Assembly: GCA_028564925.1 (NCBI GenBank) | Contig: CM053030.1 | Location: 267,308,199-267,372,198 of the forward strand | Origin: Lithobates sylvaticus | Lineage: Eukaryota; Chordata; Amphibia; Anura; Ranidae | DNA: 64,000 bases | Direction: 5' to 3' | Shown: positions 1-10,915 of the stretch, piece after piece | Position numbering within the stretch: position 1 is the first letter of the stretch | Layout of the letters: every line of letters starts with the position of its first letter | The notes under the pieces: generated by a model | What the model was told of the DNA's origin: nothing | The model's input: the letters and a program-made list of their open reading frames with translations, nothing else | The model's database searches: none | Program-made: the position numbers and the translations under genes

Positions 1-830
1 TTCTATAGGAATGCTTCTGAATCGCACTCCATCTGCTTTGAACACAAATTGAGAAAAAAAACAGCGTGGGGGTCCTCTCCAATACATACCAGGCCCTTAG
101 GGTCTGGTATGAATTTTAAGGGGAACCCCATGCCAAAATCTAACAGAAAAATGGAACACCCCCCCCCCCCTCCCCAAATCAATACCAGACCCTTAGGCCT
201 GGTATAGATTTGGAGGCGAGCCTCACAGCAATTTTTTATTTAATGGTGTGGGGGTCCTCCCAAAATCTATACGAGACCCTTGTCTGAGCATGCAGCCTGG
301 CAAGCGAGCAGCCATCCTCCTAAACCATACCACGCCACATGCCTTCAAAATGGGGAGGGTAACTTGTTAATGGGGACAAGGGCCTCTTCCCCACAACCAC
401 TGGCCAGGATTGTGGAGAAGAGGCCCTTGTCCCCATCAACAAGGGTCTCTTCCCTACAACCCTGGTGGGTGATTGTGGGGGTCTGCGGGTAGGGGGCTTA
501 TCAGAATCGGGAAGCCCCCTTTAACAAGAGGGCCCCCAGATCCCACCCTCTGAATGTAAATTAGTAGAGGTCTCATTCACCACAAAAAGTGTTGAAAATA
601 AATAAAAACACAGAAACAGTTTTTGACCTTATAAAAAAAAAAAAAAAACAATGTTCCCTGAAGTAAGTCTAGCGTCAATCACGATAAATGCCGCCCAATG
701 CTGTTTTCTATTGTCTGACAGCTCTGCCACCTCCTGCTGCTAAATAAACAAAGGGGCAGGGCCACCTGGTGACATCACTGGGTGGCCCCGCCCCCTAGCT
801 GTCAGCCAGCGGGAGCCAGTGTCGGATTCA
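1..830. repeat. Degenerate copy of the foldback repeat family
   Basis: This stretch is built from short G- and C-rich blocks that read 'ctggtatgaattttaagggg' and 'ataccaggccctta', repeated at roughly 80-bp spacing. It continues into 'gtgggggtctgcgggt' and an arm ending near the 'gggcagggccacctggtgac' motif. The same blocks in the same order occur in the 4844-8005 element (6360-7080 and 7300-7700). I read it as one decayed arm of that family. No coding capacity is convincing; the small open frames here follow the repeat units. Confidence 0.7.
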
Positions 831-1637
831 GACCTGTTTTTTTTTTTTGGGTCAGAGTCGTTTATGGTAATTGACACTGGATTTTCTTCGGGGGGACATT
901 GTTTTTTTTCACATTTTATTGCCGGAAAGTCTTTGGTTTACATTCATCGGTTACAGCCATCGGTTGTTAAGGACGTGTCGGCCAGCATGTCGGCATGCGC
1001 CTTAACAACCAGCTATTGTTAAGGATGATTAATTTGCACCAGAACCGTATCTACAGCGCAGCTGAACTGTTAAACAGCTACTTTGGAAATTCGCAGTGAG
1101 AATGAACCTGAAATTCCTACTGTACATGTGTGAACCAGACCTAAATGCGAAGTGTGGGATTTTTTATTCAAATTTTATTTTTTTGATATTTTTATTTAAT
1201 TCAATATCAATCTTATTCACCTAAGTGGATGCTGCATCTGTCTCCTGCCACCTCTAAGACCAAGAACTGAACGATCAAAAGCCACTGACCACTCAGTTCT
1301 CAGTCTTAAGGGAGGAGAGAGCCAGTGACTGCCAATCACCGCTCTGTTCTCTGCCCCTCTAGCTCTCACTGGAGCGTGAGGTTGTAGAGGGGGCAGGGGA
1401 GGCTGGCTAAGGCTCTCAACATAGTGCCAGCTGCTGCTCAGGCAGCTGGGTGGATCCTGACATTAAAGATCCCTCTAGAGCCTGGACTGGCAGAGTGACA
1501 TCAGCCAACAGCAGACTTTAGCTCGCTGCTGGCTGAATCTGGATCAAAGGATTGCAGAGCTAAGTGCACTACTGTGACCCACAAGAGATGTAGGGCCAAA
1601 AGAGCATTAGAGAAATAAAATAACTCATATTGCCTCA
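831..1637. other. Intergenic stretch with no recognised feature
   Basis: Between the foldback fragment and the Harbinger left end I see no gene, RNA or clear repeat structure. The sequence is of mixed composition with a T-run near 838 and a short AT-rich part near 1160-1210. Confidence 0.5.
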
Positions 1638-2277
1638 TAAGCCTTGTACACACGATCGGACTTTCTGATGGGAAATGTTCGATGTCAGACTGTTGGCGGT
1701 AAATCCGACCGTGTGTATGCTCCATCGGACAATAGTTGTAGGACTTTCCACCAACAAATGTTGGCTAGCATGTTTTCAAATTTTCCGTGGACAAATGTGT
1801 GTTGTCGGATTTTCCGAGAGTGTGTACACAAGTTCGTCGGAGAAAAGTCCAAAGTACAAACACGCATGCTCGGAAGCAAGGACGAGACGGAAGCGGTCGT
1901 GATGCGTGATGCGGCAAATTATGAAATCTCTCAATGCAGCCCATTCTTTTCTTCTTTATAATGGTATAATAATGAAGTTGCTTTGCTGGTGATATTCAAA
2001 GAGTTCTGACAAACTTATTTAAAATTTTTTTTTTCAAGTGATCTCCAGAATAATAATTATTATTATAATTTGTTTTTTTTTTTTTGTGTCAAGTTAAGAC
2101 AACACCATTATTATCTTGTATTTTTAAAGCTCAAAGATACAACTATGTTGGTGTCCCTTGTTAATTTGACATTGTATTTTTTAAATGTACATGCCTACTC
2201 ACAAACAAACTGTCCTTTTTTAAGTAAAACACATAGCCAAGTATTTGGCAAAAACTACATTTTTTATTCAATAGGGA

Positions 2278-2570
2278 GCACAAGGTCATATAAAAATCAA
2301 GAGGAAGGCAACGATGGAAAAACAGTTTGGAATTGGTGAAGCGTTTGTACCGCAGGGCAGGCATCAATTATTTGAATTTCAAAATTGGTAACCTGAGGAG
2401 TCCATTTAATAGGGAGCACAATACGGTCCTGGACTCTGAGAGATTGGGAGCAGCAGCAGATGACATATATGTCCCGAGGCTGTGGTCTTCCAACAGCCTG
2501 CGTTTTTTGTCAGACCAGACTGAACTCAGGTCATCACTATCAACACTTCCTTCCACACAAATTAAAGAAG
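2278..2570 (+). pseudogene. Partial MADF-protein gene copy, inverted relative to 2640-3562
   Basis: The plus strand encodes pieces that parallel the minus-strand MADF gene: 'KIKRKATMEK' near 2294, then in another frame 'ELVKRLYRRAGINYLNFKIG' and 'NLRSPFNREH'. It continues with 'ADDIYVPRLW' and a serine-rich 'LRFLSDQTELRSS'. Against 'NKIKKKAAMEKLLELVKPVY' in the other copy it needs one frame change near 2330. It lacks the first half of the MADF domain. It lies tail to tail with the other copy, so the two form an inverted duplication inside the Harbinger element. It is a fragment and not expected to be functional. Confidence 0.7.
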
Positions 2571-2639
2571 TTAAATCAAAAAATTATTCTCTGCACCAAA
2601 AAAAAAAGATAAACTCAAATTAAACAAAAAGAAAATTAT

Positions 2640-3562
2640 AAACGATACTGCTAATAATCCCCAGCCCAGCGCCCTTGTTGGGGGTGTTGTGGCTGCATTG
2701 GCCACGGTCCGCCATGCTGGTGTGGTGGGTGGGGTGGCTGTGGTGTTGGTGGAGGTGGTGGAGGAGTATGGTCGATATGTGCGTCTTTGTGGTGATTTGG
2801 CCCCTCCTTCCCTTGTTGAGGAGCTGAAGCATGATCTCTTTGCACATTATGCGCTGGTCCTCCTCCATCTCTTTTAATTTGTTGCCCATCATGCATCCAA
2901 AAGCCTCCTGGGCATCAGGGGCCATGCTAATAGCACTTGTAGCATGCCTGAGGAATGCAGCCGAGGCCTCATCCAGGTTTCTCAACTTCCTGGCACTTTT
3001 AATTGGAGGGCGGAGGGGAGGAACCTGGGATTCAGTCTGACTGCTCGGCACGGCCTCCTCTTGGCTGAGACTTTCCTGTGTATGAAAATGGGACTTTTTT
3101 TTTGTTTTTGGTCATCAATTTTTTCATTCTTGTCCCAATCATTTTTGGCCACTACTGTCTATTGATATGTAAACCACTTTGTTAAAGCAGAAATTTGGGA
3201 TCAATAATGTCTAGTTAATGTCATTCAATGTTTGCCAACAAATATGTTCAAAAATGCTATACATGGGTCAAGCTGGACTCCTCCACATCTTCTTCCTGTG
3301 TCGAAGGACATGGGTGGACCTCCTGGACCTTCTAGCGCTCCCTATTGTATGTACTCCGAAGGCTACCAATTTTGGCCTTCAAATAATTGATGTCTGCCAT
3401 GTGATACACAGGCTTCACCAATTCCAACAATTTCTCCATCGCTGCCTTCTTCTTGATTTTGTTGGAATAATCCCTAATTTTAACTTGCCATAGACATGTC
3501 AGCTCCCGGTATTGCTGGATAAATTTGGTTAAAAAATCAGGGGCTGTAAATTTATCCACCAT
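2640..3562 (-). pseudogene. MADF/BESS-like protein gene of the Harbinger element
   Basis: On the minus strand the first exon starts at 3562 (MVDKFTAPDF) and shows a MADF-like helical domain: 'FIQQYRELTCLWQVKIRDYS', 'MEKLLELVKPVYHMADINYL' and 'KIGSLRSTYNRERRK'. A second coding block (about 3060-2800) carries 'PPIKSARKLRNLDEASAAFL' and 'DAQEAFGCMMGNKLKEMEED'. That resembles the C-terminal BESS-like region of MADF proteins found in vertebrate Harbinger-type elements. MADF domains bind DNA and BESS regions mediate protein contacts. The gene lies head to head with the Myb-like gene, about 315 bp apart, suggesting a shared bidirectional promoter. The tail after 2800 is low-complexity His/Pro-rich. 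The intron between the blocks (about 3060-3270) is inferred, not proven. Confidence 0.6.
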
Positions 3563-3876
3563 TTTACCTGCAAGACACAACACAAGACAAACCCTAATGT
3601 CAGGCTAAACTCTCATGATCTGGTCCCAATATAGGCCTCAATCTATAAGCAGTATAGACCACTAACCACCGATGCCCCAATTTCTAATTGTACCTTTGTT
3701 TTAACGTTCCTTTGTGCGATAACGATCTTACGTCCTCCACTCACAGATTGTTCCTATGGCCCTTACAGCGACCGTGCGTTATGCTTTAAATACACTGTGC
3801 ATGCGTCAAACTCCGCCCATGTCCTTCTTTCTAGTGTATTCCCCGCCTCTTCTCTTTCAGGACAGTCGGAGAGCAA
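3563..3876. promoter_or_regulatory. Probable bidirectional promoter between MADF and Myb-like genes
   Basis: This 314-bp spacer separates two divergently oriented transposon genes, with starts at 3562 (minus) and 3877 (plus). It would have to hold both promoters. I see no unambiguous TATA box; the call rests on gene geometry alone. Confidence 0.35.
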
Positions 3877-4857
3877 ATGGCGGAGAGACAGCATGTGTGT
3901 GCTGATAGCAGCAATGACGAAAGCCCGGAGCAAGCCAGTTCCAGATCCAGGAGGAGATATAAGGCCTCAAATATGTCTTTTGAAGACATGGTGGAGATGG
4001 TGGACATCTTATTGAGGACAGACTATGATGGGAATCATGGACCATACAGAAACTCAAATGCCAGAAAGGCCAAGATCATGGCTACAGTTAGGAGAAGTCT
4101 GCACAAAAGTTTTTGGGTACGACAATCCAAGGATCAGTTGAGAAAACGCTGGTCAGACCTTAAATTGAGAGAGGAAGATCAACATAGAAAGATCAGGAAA
4201 GTGCTGCAAAAAGTAAGTATTTGTCGTGTGTTCCTATTATTATTATTACTTTCGTGCTGGTCCATGTTCTTTACTGGTGTAAAATGCCAAGTTTTATGTT
4301 CGTGGACACAGGATTAGTTTGCGGGACATTAAACATTGTTCGTTCGACCAATAATACTTCGTTTTTGGGAGATGCAGGTTAAATACATTTGTTCGGGCCT
4401 ATTTTGATTAAAATAAGTTCATTAGATTGTTGTCTAGATGTGTTTGAAACTATAATGAAATGTCAACTTTATTCAGTGTCCATAGAGGACACTCAGCAGC
4501 TGTTTACGCATCTGGACGCAGAAGCACTAGTGTGGGACACCATAACACCCTTGTTCCGGGGTCCCATGCAGGTGCTCCAGTGGATACTAGGGGTCTCTCC
4601 ATGTGTGAAACTTGCACAAAACAGGTAAGTATTCCAGCTTTTGAAAGGGAAAAAATCATGTATTCAGCTTGGAACTCCAAAACACTTCCAAGCAATGTTT
4701 CATATTACTATTTCTAGCCTAACATATCTGTCTGCTAAGTATACCTTTTTTTGGATTCACATAGGGGAGAAAAGAAAAGCGACATGTGGGGACACCAATA
4801 ACCCAGAACTTACTGAACATCCTGAAGAAATGCAACTCACCACTAGTGATGAGCCCC

Positions 4858-4891
4858 ATGTTCGAGTCGAACATAAGTTCGACTCGAACAT
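4858..4891. repeat. Perfect 15-bp hairpin near the foldback element's left end
   Basis: ATGTTCGAGTCGAAC and its exact complement flank a four-base ATAA loop. It lies 14 bp inside the insertion boundary and is probably a structural part of the element end. Confidence 0.8.
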
Positions 4892-4962
4892 CGGGTGTTC
4901 GCCGAACAGAGAACAATATGCTGTGCTCGCCGCAAATTTGAAAGCTGCCAGAACACTGTTAA

Positions 4963-5939
4963 CCACTTGCCGACCGGCGCACACAAATGTACGTCGACAG
5001 AATGGCACGTACAGGCAGGAGGGCGTATATATAAGTCCCTCCTTTCTGCCTGTCCGTGCCATCGGGAGCGCGCCGGTCGGGACCCCCGTGAGTCCGATCG
5101 CGGTCCCGTGGACTCGATCGCCGCGGGGACATCCGCGATCGTCTCACGGGACGGCTGAACGGGGAGATGCCGAGGAAAACAGCATCTCCCCGTTCTGCCT
5201 AGCAACTAGTGACGCCGATCTCTGCTCCCTGTGATTGGAGCAGAGATCAGCATTCACTAGCTGACAGCCACGCCCCCCACAGTAAGAAACACACCCCTAG
5301 GCCTACTTAACCCCTACACTGCCCTCTTGTGGTTAACCCCTAAACTGCCAGTGTCATTTTTACAGGAATCAATGCATTTAAATAGCATTAATTGCTGTAA
5401 AAATGACAATGGTCCCAAAAATGTGTCAAAAATGTCTGATGTGTCCGCCATAATGTCGCAGTCACAAAAAAAAAATCGCAGATCTCCGCCATTACTAATA
5501 AAAAAAAAATTATTAATAAAAATGCTATAAAACTATCCCCTATCTTGTAAACGCTATAACTTCTGCGCAAACCGATCAATAATCGCTTATTGCAATTTTT
5601 TTTACCAAAAATATGTAGAAGAATACGTATCGGCCTAAACTGAGGAAAAAAAATGTTTTTTAATATATTTTTTGGGGATATTTATTATAGCAAAAAGTAA
5701 AAAATAATGCATTTTTTTCAAAATTGTCGCTCTATTTTTGTTTATAGCGCAAAAAATAAAAACCGCAGGGGCGATCAAATACCACCAAAAGAAAGCTCTA
5801 TTTGTGGGAAAAAAAGGACGTCAATTTTTTTTGGGAGCCACGTCGCACGACCGCGCAATTGTCAGTTAAAGCGACGCAGTGCCGAATCGCAAAAAGGGGC
5901 CTGGTCCTTTGGCTGCAAATTGGTCCGGTCTGAAAGTGG
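4963..5939. mobile_element. TTAA-flanked non-autonomous element (CCACTT family), copy A
   Basis: TTAA lies at 4959-4962 and 5940-5943. The left end reads 'ccacttgccgaccggcgc' and the right end 'ggtccggtctgaaagtgg', so both ends start CCACTT in inverted orientation. TTAA targets with CC-type termini fit piggyBac-like elements, though Kolobok cannot be excluded. The body has a GC-rich half and an AT-rich half, with 'taccaccaaaagaaagctct' near the right end. It has no coding capacity. It sits inside the foldback element, so it is the youngest of three nested layers here. Confidence 0.8.
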
Positions 5940-8120
5940 TTAAAGTCTATGGGACACTAACATGAAAAATCAAAAGTGCTAATTTTAAAGACTTATATGC
6001 AAGTTATTGTCATAAAAAGTGTTTTGGGTCCTGCCCCCAGGGGACATGTATTAATGCAAATTTAAAAAAAAAAAAAATAAATTTTTTTTTAAAAAAACAA
6101 TATTTTTTTCGGGAGCAGTGATTTTTTTTTATGCTTAAAGTGAAACAATAAAAATGAAATATTCCTTTAAATATCGTGCCTGGGGGGTGTTTATAGTATA
6201 CCTGTAAAGTGGCACATTTTTCCCGTGTTTAGAACAGTACCACAGCAAAATTACATTTCTAAAGGAAAAATTGTCATTTAAAACTGATCGCGGCTGTAAT
6301 GTATTGTCGGGTCTCGGCAATATAGATACAAATAATTGAAAAAAGAGCATGGGATCCCCCCCTCCATTACTATGCCCTTTGGGTCTGGTATGAATAATAA
6401 GGGGAACCCTGAATCAAAATTAAAACAAAAATGGCGTAGGGGTCCCCCCCAAAATCCATATCAGACACCTCAGGTCTGGTATGGATTTTAAGGGGAACCC
6501 TGCGCCCAATTTTTTTTTAAAATGGCGTAGGGGTCCCCCCAAAATCCATACCAGACCCATATCCGAGCACGCAACCTGGCAGGCCTCAGGAAAAGAGGGG
6601 GGATGAGAGTGCAGCTCCCCCCTCCTGAACCGTACCAGGCCCTCAACATGGGGAGGGTGCCTTGGGGTAGCCCCCAAATCACCTTGTCATCCCCACAACC
6701 CTTGCCCGGTGGTTGTGGGGGTCTGCGGGTGGGGGGCTTATCGTAATCTGGAAGCCCCCTTAAAAAAGGGGACCCCCAGATCCTGGCCTCCCCCTGTGTG
6801 AATTGGTAACGGGGTACAAATGTACCCCTATCATTTCACAAAAAAGTGTCAAAATGGTAAAAAAAAAGACAAGAGACAGCTTGGGACAAGTCCTTTATTA
6901 AAAAAATAAAAATGTCTCACAAAGTAAGTCCACGCCGCCCGACGGACCGAAAAAAAATCCTCAACTGACCCGCCTCCATGGGAGGCTCCCGCCATGTAAC
7001 GCTTCTTCGCTGTGACAGCTCTTATATAACCGAGGGCGGGGCCACCCGGTGACATAACCGAGTGACACCGGGCCCCTCTGATGCACGGGGGCTTCCCCAT
7101 GGCATCAGAGGTTACGCCACTGGGTGTCCCCAACCCCCTCTGAAGCCACTGGGAAGCCACGGGGAAGCCCCCATGCGTCAGAGGGGGGTAGGTTGAACTT
7201 ACTTTGTGTGCTATTTTTTATTTTTTATTTTTTAATAAAAGACTTGTCCCAAGCTGTCTCTTGTCTTTCTTACCATTTTGACACTTTTTTGGTGAAATGG
7301 TAGGGGTACATACCCCATTACCAATTCACACAGGGGGGAGGCCAGGATCTGGGGGTCCCCTTGTTAAAGGGGGCTTCCGGATTCCAATAAGCCCCCCGCC
7401 CGCAGACCCCCACAACCACCATGCAAGGTATGTGGGGATGAGGCCCTTGGGTGCTTTGGGGGGCTACCCCAAAGCACCCTCCCCATGTTAAGGGCATGTG
7501 GCCTGGTACGGTTCAGGGGGGTGCTCTCTCGCCCCCCCCTCTTTTCCTGTGGCCTACCAGGTTGCGTGCTTGGATAAGGACCTGGTATGGATTTTAGGGG
7601 GACTCCCACGCAACTTCTTTTTTATTTTGATTCGGGGTTCCCATTATTATTCATACCAGACCCAAAGGGCCTGGTAATGGATGTGGGGAATCCCATGCTC
7701 TTTTTTTTTTTTCAATTATCTGTATCTATATTGCCAAGACCCGACAATACATTACAGCCGCGATCAGTTTTAAATGACAATTTTTTCTTTAGAAATTTCA
7801 TTTTGCGGTGGGACTGTTCTAAATACAGGAAAAATTTGCCACTTTACAGGCATATTTAAAGGAATATTTTATTTTTATTGTTTCTTTATTAAAAAAACAC
7901 CATTGATACATGTCCCCTGGGGCAGGATCCAGGTCCCCAAAATTTTTAAAAAAGGCAATATTTAAAATTATTTTTATTGTTTCCCTTTAAGCATTAAAAA
8001 AATCTACTCACCACACACCCTGAAGATGTAGATGCTGATGGGCAGGAAGGATTGGGTGAAGTTGTCAAAATGGTGTCGACCACAGGTCATTGTCTGAGAC
8101 CACAGCTTCAGGTAATGGAT

Positions 8121-8267
8121 GGATGCCTGCATATTTTTAATACATGGTGTGTTTTTTTATTTTTAGGTGATGTTGATGTTGTGAAAGAAGAAAATGGATG
8201 CCTGCTAATTTTTAATACATGGTGTGTTTTTTTATTTTTAGGTAATGTTGATGTGGAAGAAGAAAAT
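8121..8267 (+). repeat. Tandem 75-bp duplication covering a splice acceptor and start of the last Myb-like exon
   Basis: Copy 1 is 8121-8195 and copy 2 is 8196-8267. Each begins ggatgcctgc and contains 'ggtgtgtttttttattttta' followed by a g-tgatgttgatgt exon start. The copies differ by a few substitutions and a 3-bp gap, so the open frame survives across both. The duplication doubles the 3' splice site. Confidence 0.85.
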
Positions 8268-8852
8268 CACTTCAGCAGTGCAAGTGCACAAATCCTGATC
8301 ACTGAGCTCATGGTTTGCAATTGTGATTTGGAAAACATGAAACAAAACATCCATGATGTACAAAACAGACTTAGCAACATCATAGATATTTTAGGGAAAA
8401 TTTAAAAAAAAAAAACAATGTTATAGGTTATAGTTGTCATTATGTTGTACATGTTTGTACAGTTTTAAATGAATCGCAAAGCCAAGTTTTGAAGATGCAC
8501 ACAAATTGGGACTCAAAATTTGGATTTCACTCACGATCCCATGCCTAAAATGTGTGTCTTTCCCTACATCTATTTTGTTAAAGCCCCAAAACGCATAGTG
8601 TGTCAACCCATCACGGGATATCAATGTACGCATTTTGTGGGTGCAACCCCTTCCTCCAAATTAAAGTAGGTGAGAGGAAGGATTTGCACCCCTGAAACAT
8701 GTCCATTGATCCTCCATGATGGGAGCTAGCACATGTTGACACACTGGGGCTTATTTCAAAAAGGCAAAACCACTTTGCACTACAAGTGCAATGCAAGTGC
8801 ACTTGAAAGTGTACATGAAAGGAAATATGAGTTTAGTTTTCTAAAACAATTT

Positions 8853-10915
8853 TTAGTGTACTGCCAAATTTTGCTGTAAAGCAACTGCCCCTCTACCCAC
8901 AAAGTACTCCAGATATTTTTGGCGGACTTCTCTGGCACTTTGGGTGGGCAAGTCAGCACAGCCACTTTCCAGAGCCGTCAGCACTGTTGATCCAGCTGCA
9001 GAGTCCACCTCAGTTGAAACTGAGGCCAGATAGCTGGCTGCATTCTTCCTTAAATAATTGTGAAGAATGCAGCAGCACAACACCACATGATTGAGTTTGT
9101 ATTCTGCCAGGTTCATCGCTGTAAAAAAAATCCGGATCTGACTTGACATGATGCCAAATGCATTCTCCACCACTCTTCGGGCACAGTAGTTGAAAATCCT
9201 CTGCTCTGGGATCAGTTTCCTCCTGTGGAATGGCCTCATGAGATGTTCCCCAGAGCAAAGGCCTCATCCGCAACATATACAAAGTTAAGGCCATCCACAT
9301 TCTCCTCAGGAGGTGGCAACCACAAGGTGCAATTTTGTAGGCGCCTATAGAATTCTGTCTGGGCTATCACTGCTCTGTCCGAGTTTCGGCCATTCTTCCC
9401 AATGTCAAGGTATAAAAATTCATAATTGGCCGACACCACCGCTAACATGACTATACTACAAAAGCCCTTATAATTGAAATAATAAGAGCCCGGGTTGGGT
9501 GGTGGGACAATCCTCACATGCTTCCCACCAATAGCACCACCACAATTGGTAAAATCCCACTGGTGGTGGAATTGGGAAACCACAGTCTGCCATTCCTGTG
9601 GGTTCTAAGGAAACTGTGGAGTCAAACAAGAAAACAAAAATTTGTACTTTTACACATAACATTGCAAGCACATTAGACACAAACATTCTTGGCCAACATA
9701 AGTATAACATTTATTGAAATGAGTATTTAAAGACAAAAATATAAGGTAAACTTATGATATTCCTCACCCCCTCTGGTGGCCCATTGTATAAATGTTATGG
9801 TGTGGGGGGGGGGGTGGGTAGATGTTTTGGACAGGTAACCCTCTCCACTTCCATGAGAGCTGAATGCATAAATAATGTGTGTTACTTTGGCAAGCACCTC
9901 CTTACATACACTATTGGCAGCCCACTGGACAGGTAAGAAGTGTCATAATCCAAAAATACGGATACACACTGTCCAAATTGAAGCACATTTTTACATTCTG
10001 AAATTACCTATCAAGATAATAGGAGACCAAAACTTTCAACAGTATCATTTGAAAGTATTCAGGAAGGCCCTTGCATTACATGCTTTGGTGAATTCATCCA
10101 TAAATATGACCACAAAAGAGGTATAGTGTGTATGTGTTTGGCTTAGCATTTGGGGGGGGGGGCCCAAAAAATTGCCTCTTGCACTCTGCCTGAGTTTAAG
10201 GACAACAATAACATTTGTACACATTTTAGGGGGTGTTTAGGGTAAGCACAAAAATGTAGCTGACAAAATACATTGTTAAGTGACTAGGCTAGGTGTCTAT
10301 TGGCCCAGGATAGCATGCTGGAGAGGTTAGTGAAGGCAAATATGCATGAAGGACAAAAAAGGAGCATTAAAAGCTTACAGCATGCATGAGGACAAAGAGG
10401 ACAGTCACAGCATATGACAATAATGGTAATTATGGAATGAAGAAATTAATACAATACATTAGCAAACATTAAATACATAAAATGTGATATTAAAGGCTAA
10501 AACTTACCCAAATATAGTCCTTCTGCAGGACTTGTATGATGGCAGAGGTCTGTGGAATAATCATTCCCAGAGCCTGGGGAGAGATCCCAGCGGTAAACTT
10601 AAGGTCCAGGAGACTTCTCCCCGTCGCCAAGTACCGCAAGGTGGCGACGAGCCTTTGTTTGGGGGTGATGGCTTGCCGCATGCATATGTCCTGCTTACTA
10701 ATATAGGGGGTCAGCAAAGCCAATAGATGGTGAAAGCAGGGGTCCATCATCCAGAGATAATTCCTGAAATCATCAGAATTATTCTCCTGGAGCTCCCGCA
10801 GGCATATGACAGAATTGGTCACGATTAACCAACCAATTCTTGGTCCAAGAACTCCTCCTCCCCTGTTCCTGGACTGGACTTGGGTCAAAGCAATAACTCC
10901 AAGCCCAACAAGCAC
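8853..10915 (-). pseudogene. Harbinger (HARBI1-like) DDE transposase, broken
   Basis: The first exon runs from about 10915 to 10508 on the minus strand ('ELQENNSDDFRNYLWMMDPC', 'QAITPKQRLVATLRYLATG') and ends at donor gtaagt (GT at 10506-10507). The second exon starts at 9595 (EWQTVVSQFHHQWDFTNCGG). It carries the DDE nuclease region: 'GGAIGGKHVRIVPPPNPGSY', 'YKGFCSIVMLAVVSANYEFL', 'DIGKNGRNSD' and 'VADEAFALG'. After a one-base frameshift near 9250 it continues 'MRPFHRRKLIPEQRIFNYCA' and 'RRVVENAFGI' to a stop near 8853. The first catalytic aspartate, in a DGKH-type motif, is replaced by glycine (IGGKH). The missing Asp and the frameshift mean the protein is dead. The intron (9596-10507) is about 0.9 kb. 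Confidence 0.85.

Larger units (their letters stand above)
4844..8005. mobile_element. 3.16-kb foldback element in a Myb-like exon, 9-bp target duplication
   Basis: The element is bounded by the direct repeat ACTCACCAC at 4835-4843 and 8006-8014. Removing the insert and one repeat copy rejoins the host exon in frame (...EEMQLTT/HPEDVD...). It starts with 'tagtgatgagcc' and a perfect short hairpin. Its body folds back: 6118-6350 (ttatgcttaaagtgaaacaa ... gtattgtcgggtctcggc) is the inverse of 7695-7990, and 6850-6920 the inverse of 7200-7290. Between lie arrays of the 'ggtctggtatggatttt' block. No transposase is visible, so it is non-autonomous. A 9-bp duplication is known for MULE-type elements, but the termini are not diagnostic, so the superfamily is left open. 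Fragments of the same family occur at 1-830, 45033-45063, 46329-46545 and 48597-48770. Confidence 0.75.
3877..8405 (+). pseudogene. Myb/SANT-like DNA-binding protein gene of the Harbinger element, split by an insertion
   Basis: Exon 1 (3877-4212) starts MAERQHVCAD and encodes a Myb/SANT-like trihelix: 'FEDMVEMVDILLRTDYDG', 'NSNARKAKIMATVRRSLHKS' and 'RQSKDQLRKRWSDLKLRE'. It ends at a clean donor (aaa/gtaagt, GT at 4213). A second exon (about 4490-4623) ends at another gtaagt, with 'HNTLVPGSHAGAPVDTRGLS' in one frame. A third begins near 4767 (KRKATCGDTNNPELTEHPEE). It is interrupted by the 4844-8005 insertion and resumes in frame at HPEDVDADGQ after 8014. It runs to the donor-like gtaatg at 8112. 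The last exon ends at 8405 with a heptad-like tail ('MKQNIHDVQNRLSNIIDILG'), probably a coiled coil. The family's role is to bind transposon ends and import the transposase. Boundaries of exons 2 and 3 are approximate. Confidence 0.75.

Noticed and set aside
2651-2896. His/Pro-rich protein
   Set aside because: It is an alternative frame of the low-complexity tail of the MADF-type gene.
3877-4317. Host Myb-type transcription factor gene
   Set aside because: It lies within Harbinger terminal repeats with a transposase in the same element, and its exons are split by a transposon.
4641-5234. 197-residue open frame as a gene
   Set aside because: It begins in the Myb-like exon and reads on into the foldback and TTAA elements; only the first part is real coding sequence.
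8853-10915. Domesticated HARBI1 host gene
   Set aside because: A catalytic Asp is missing, there is a frameshift, and the element has terminal repeats and target duplications. It is a dead transposon copy.
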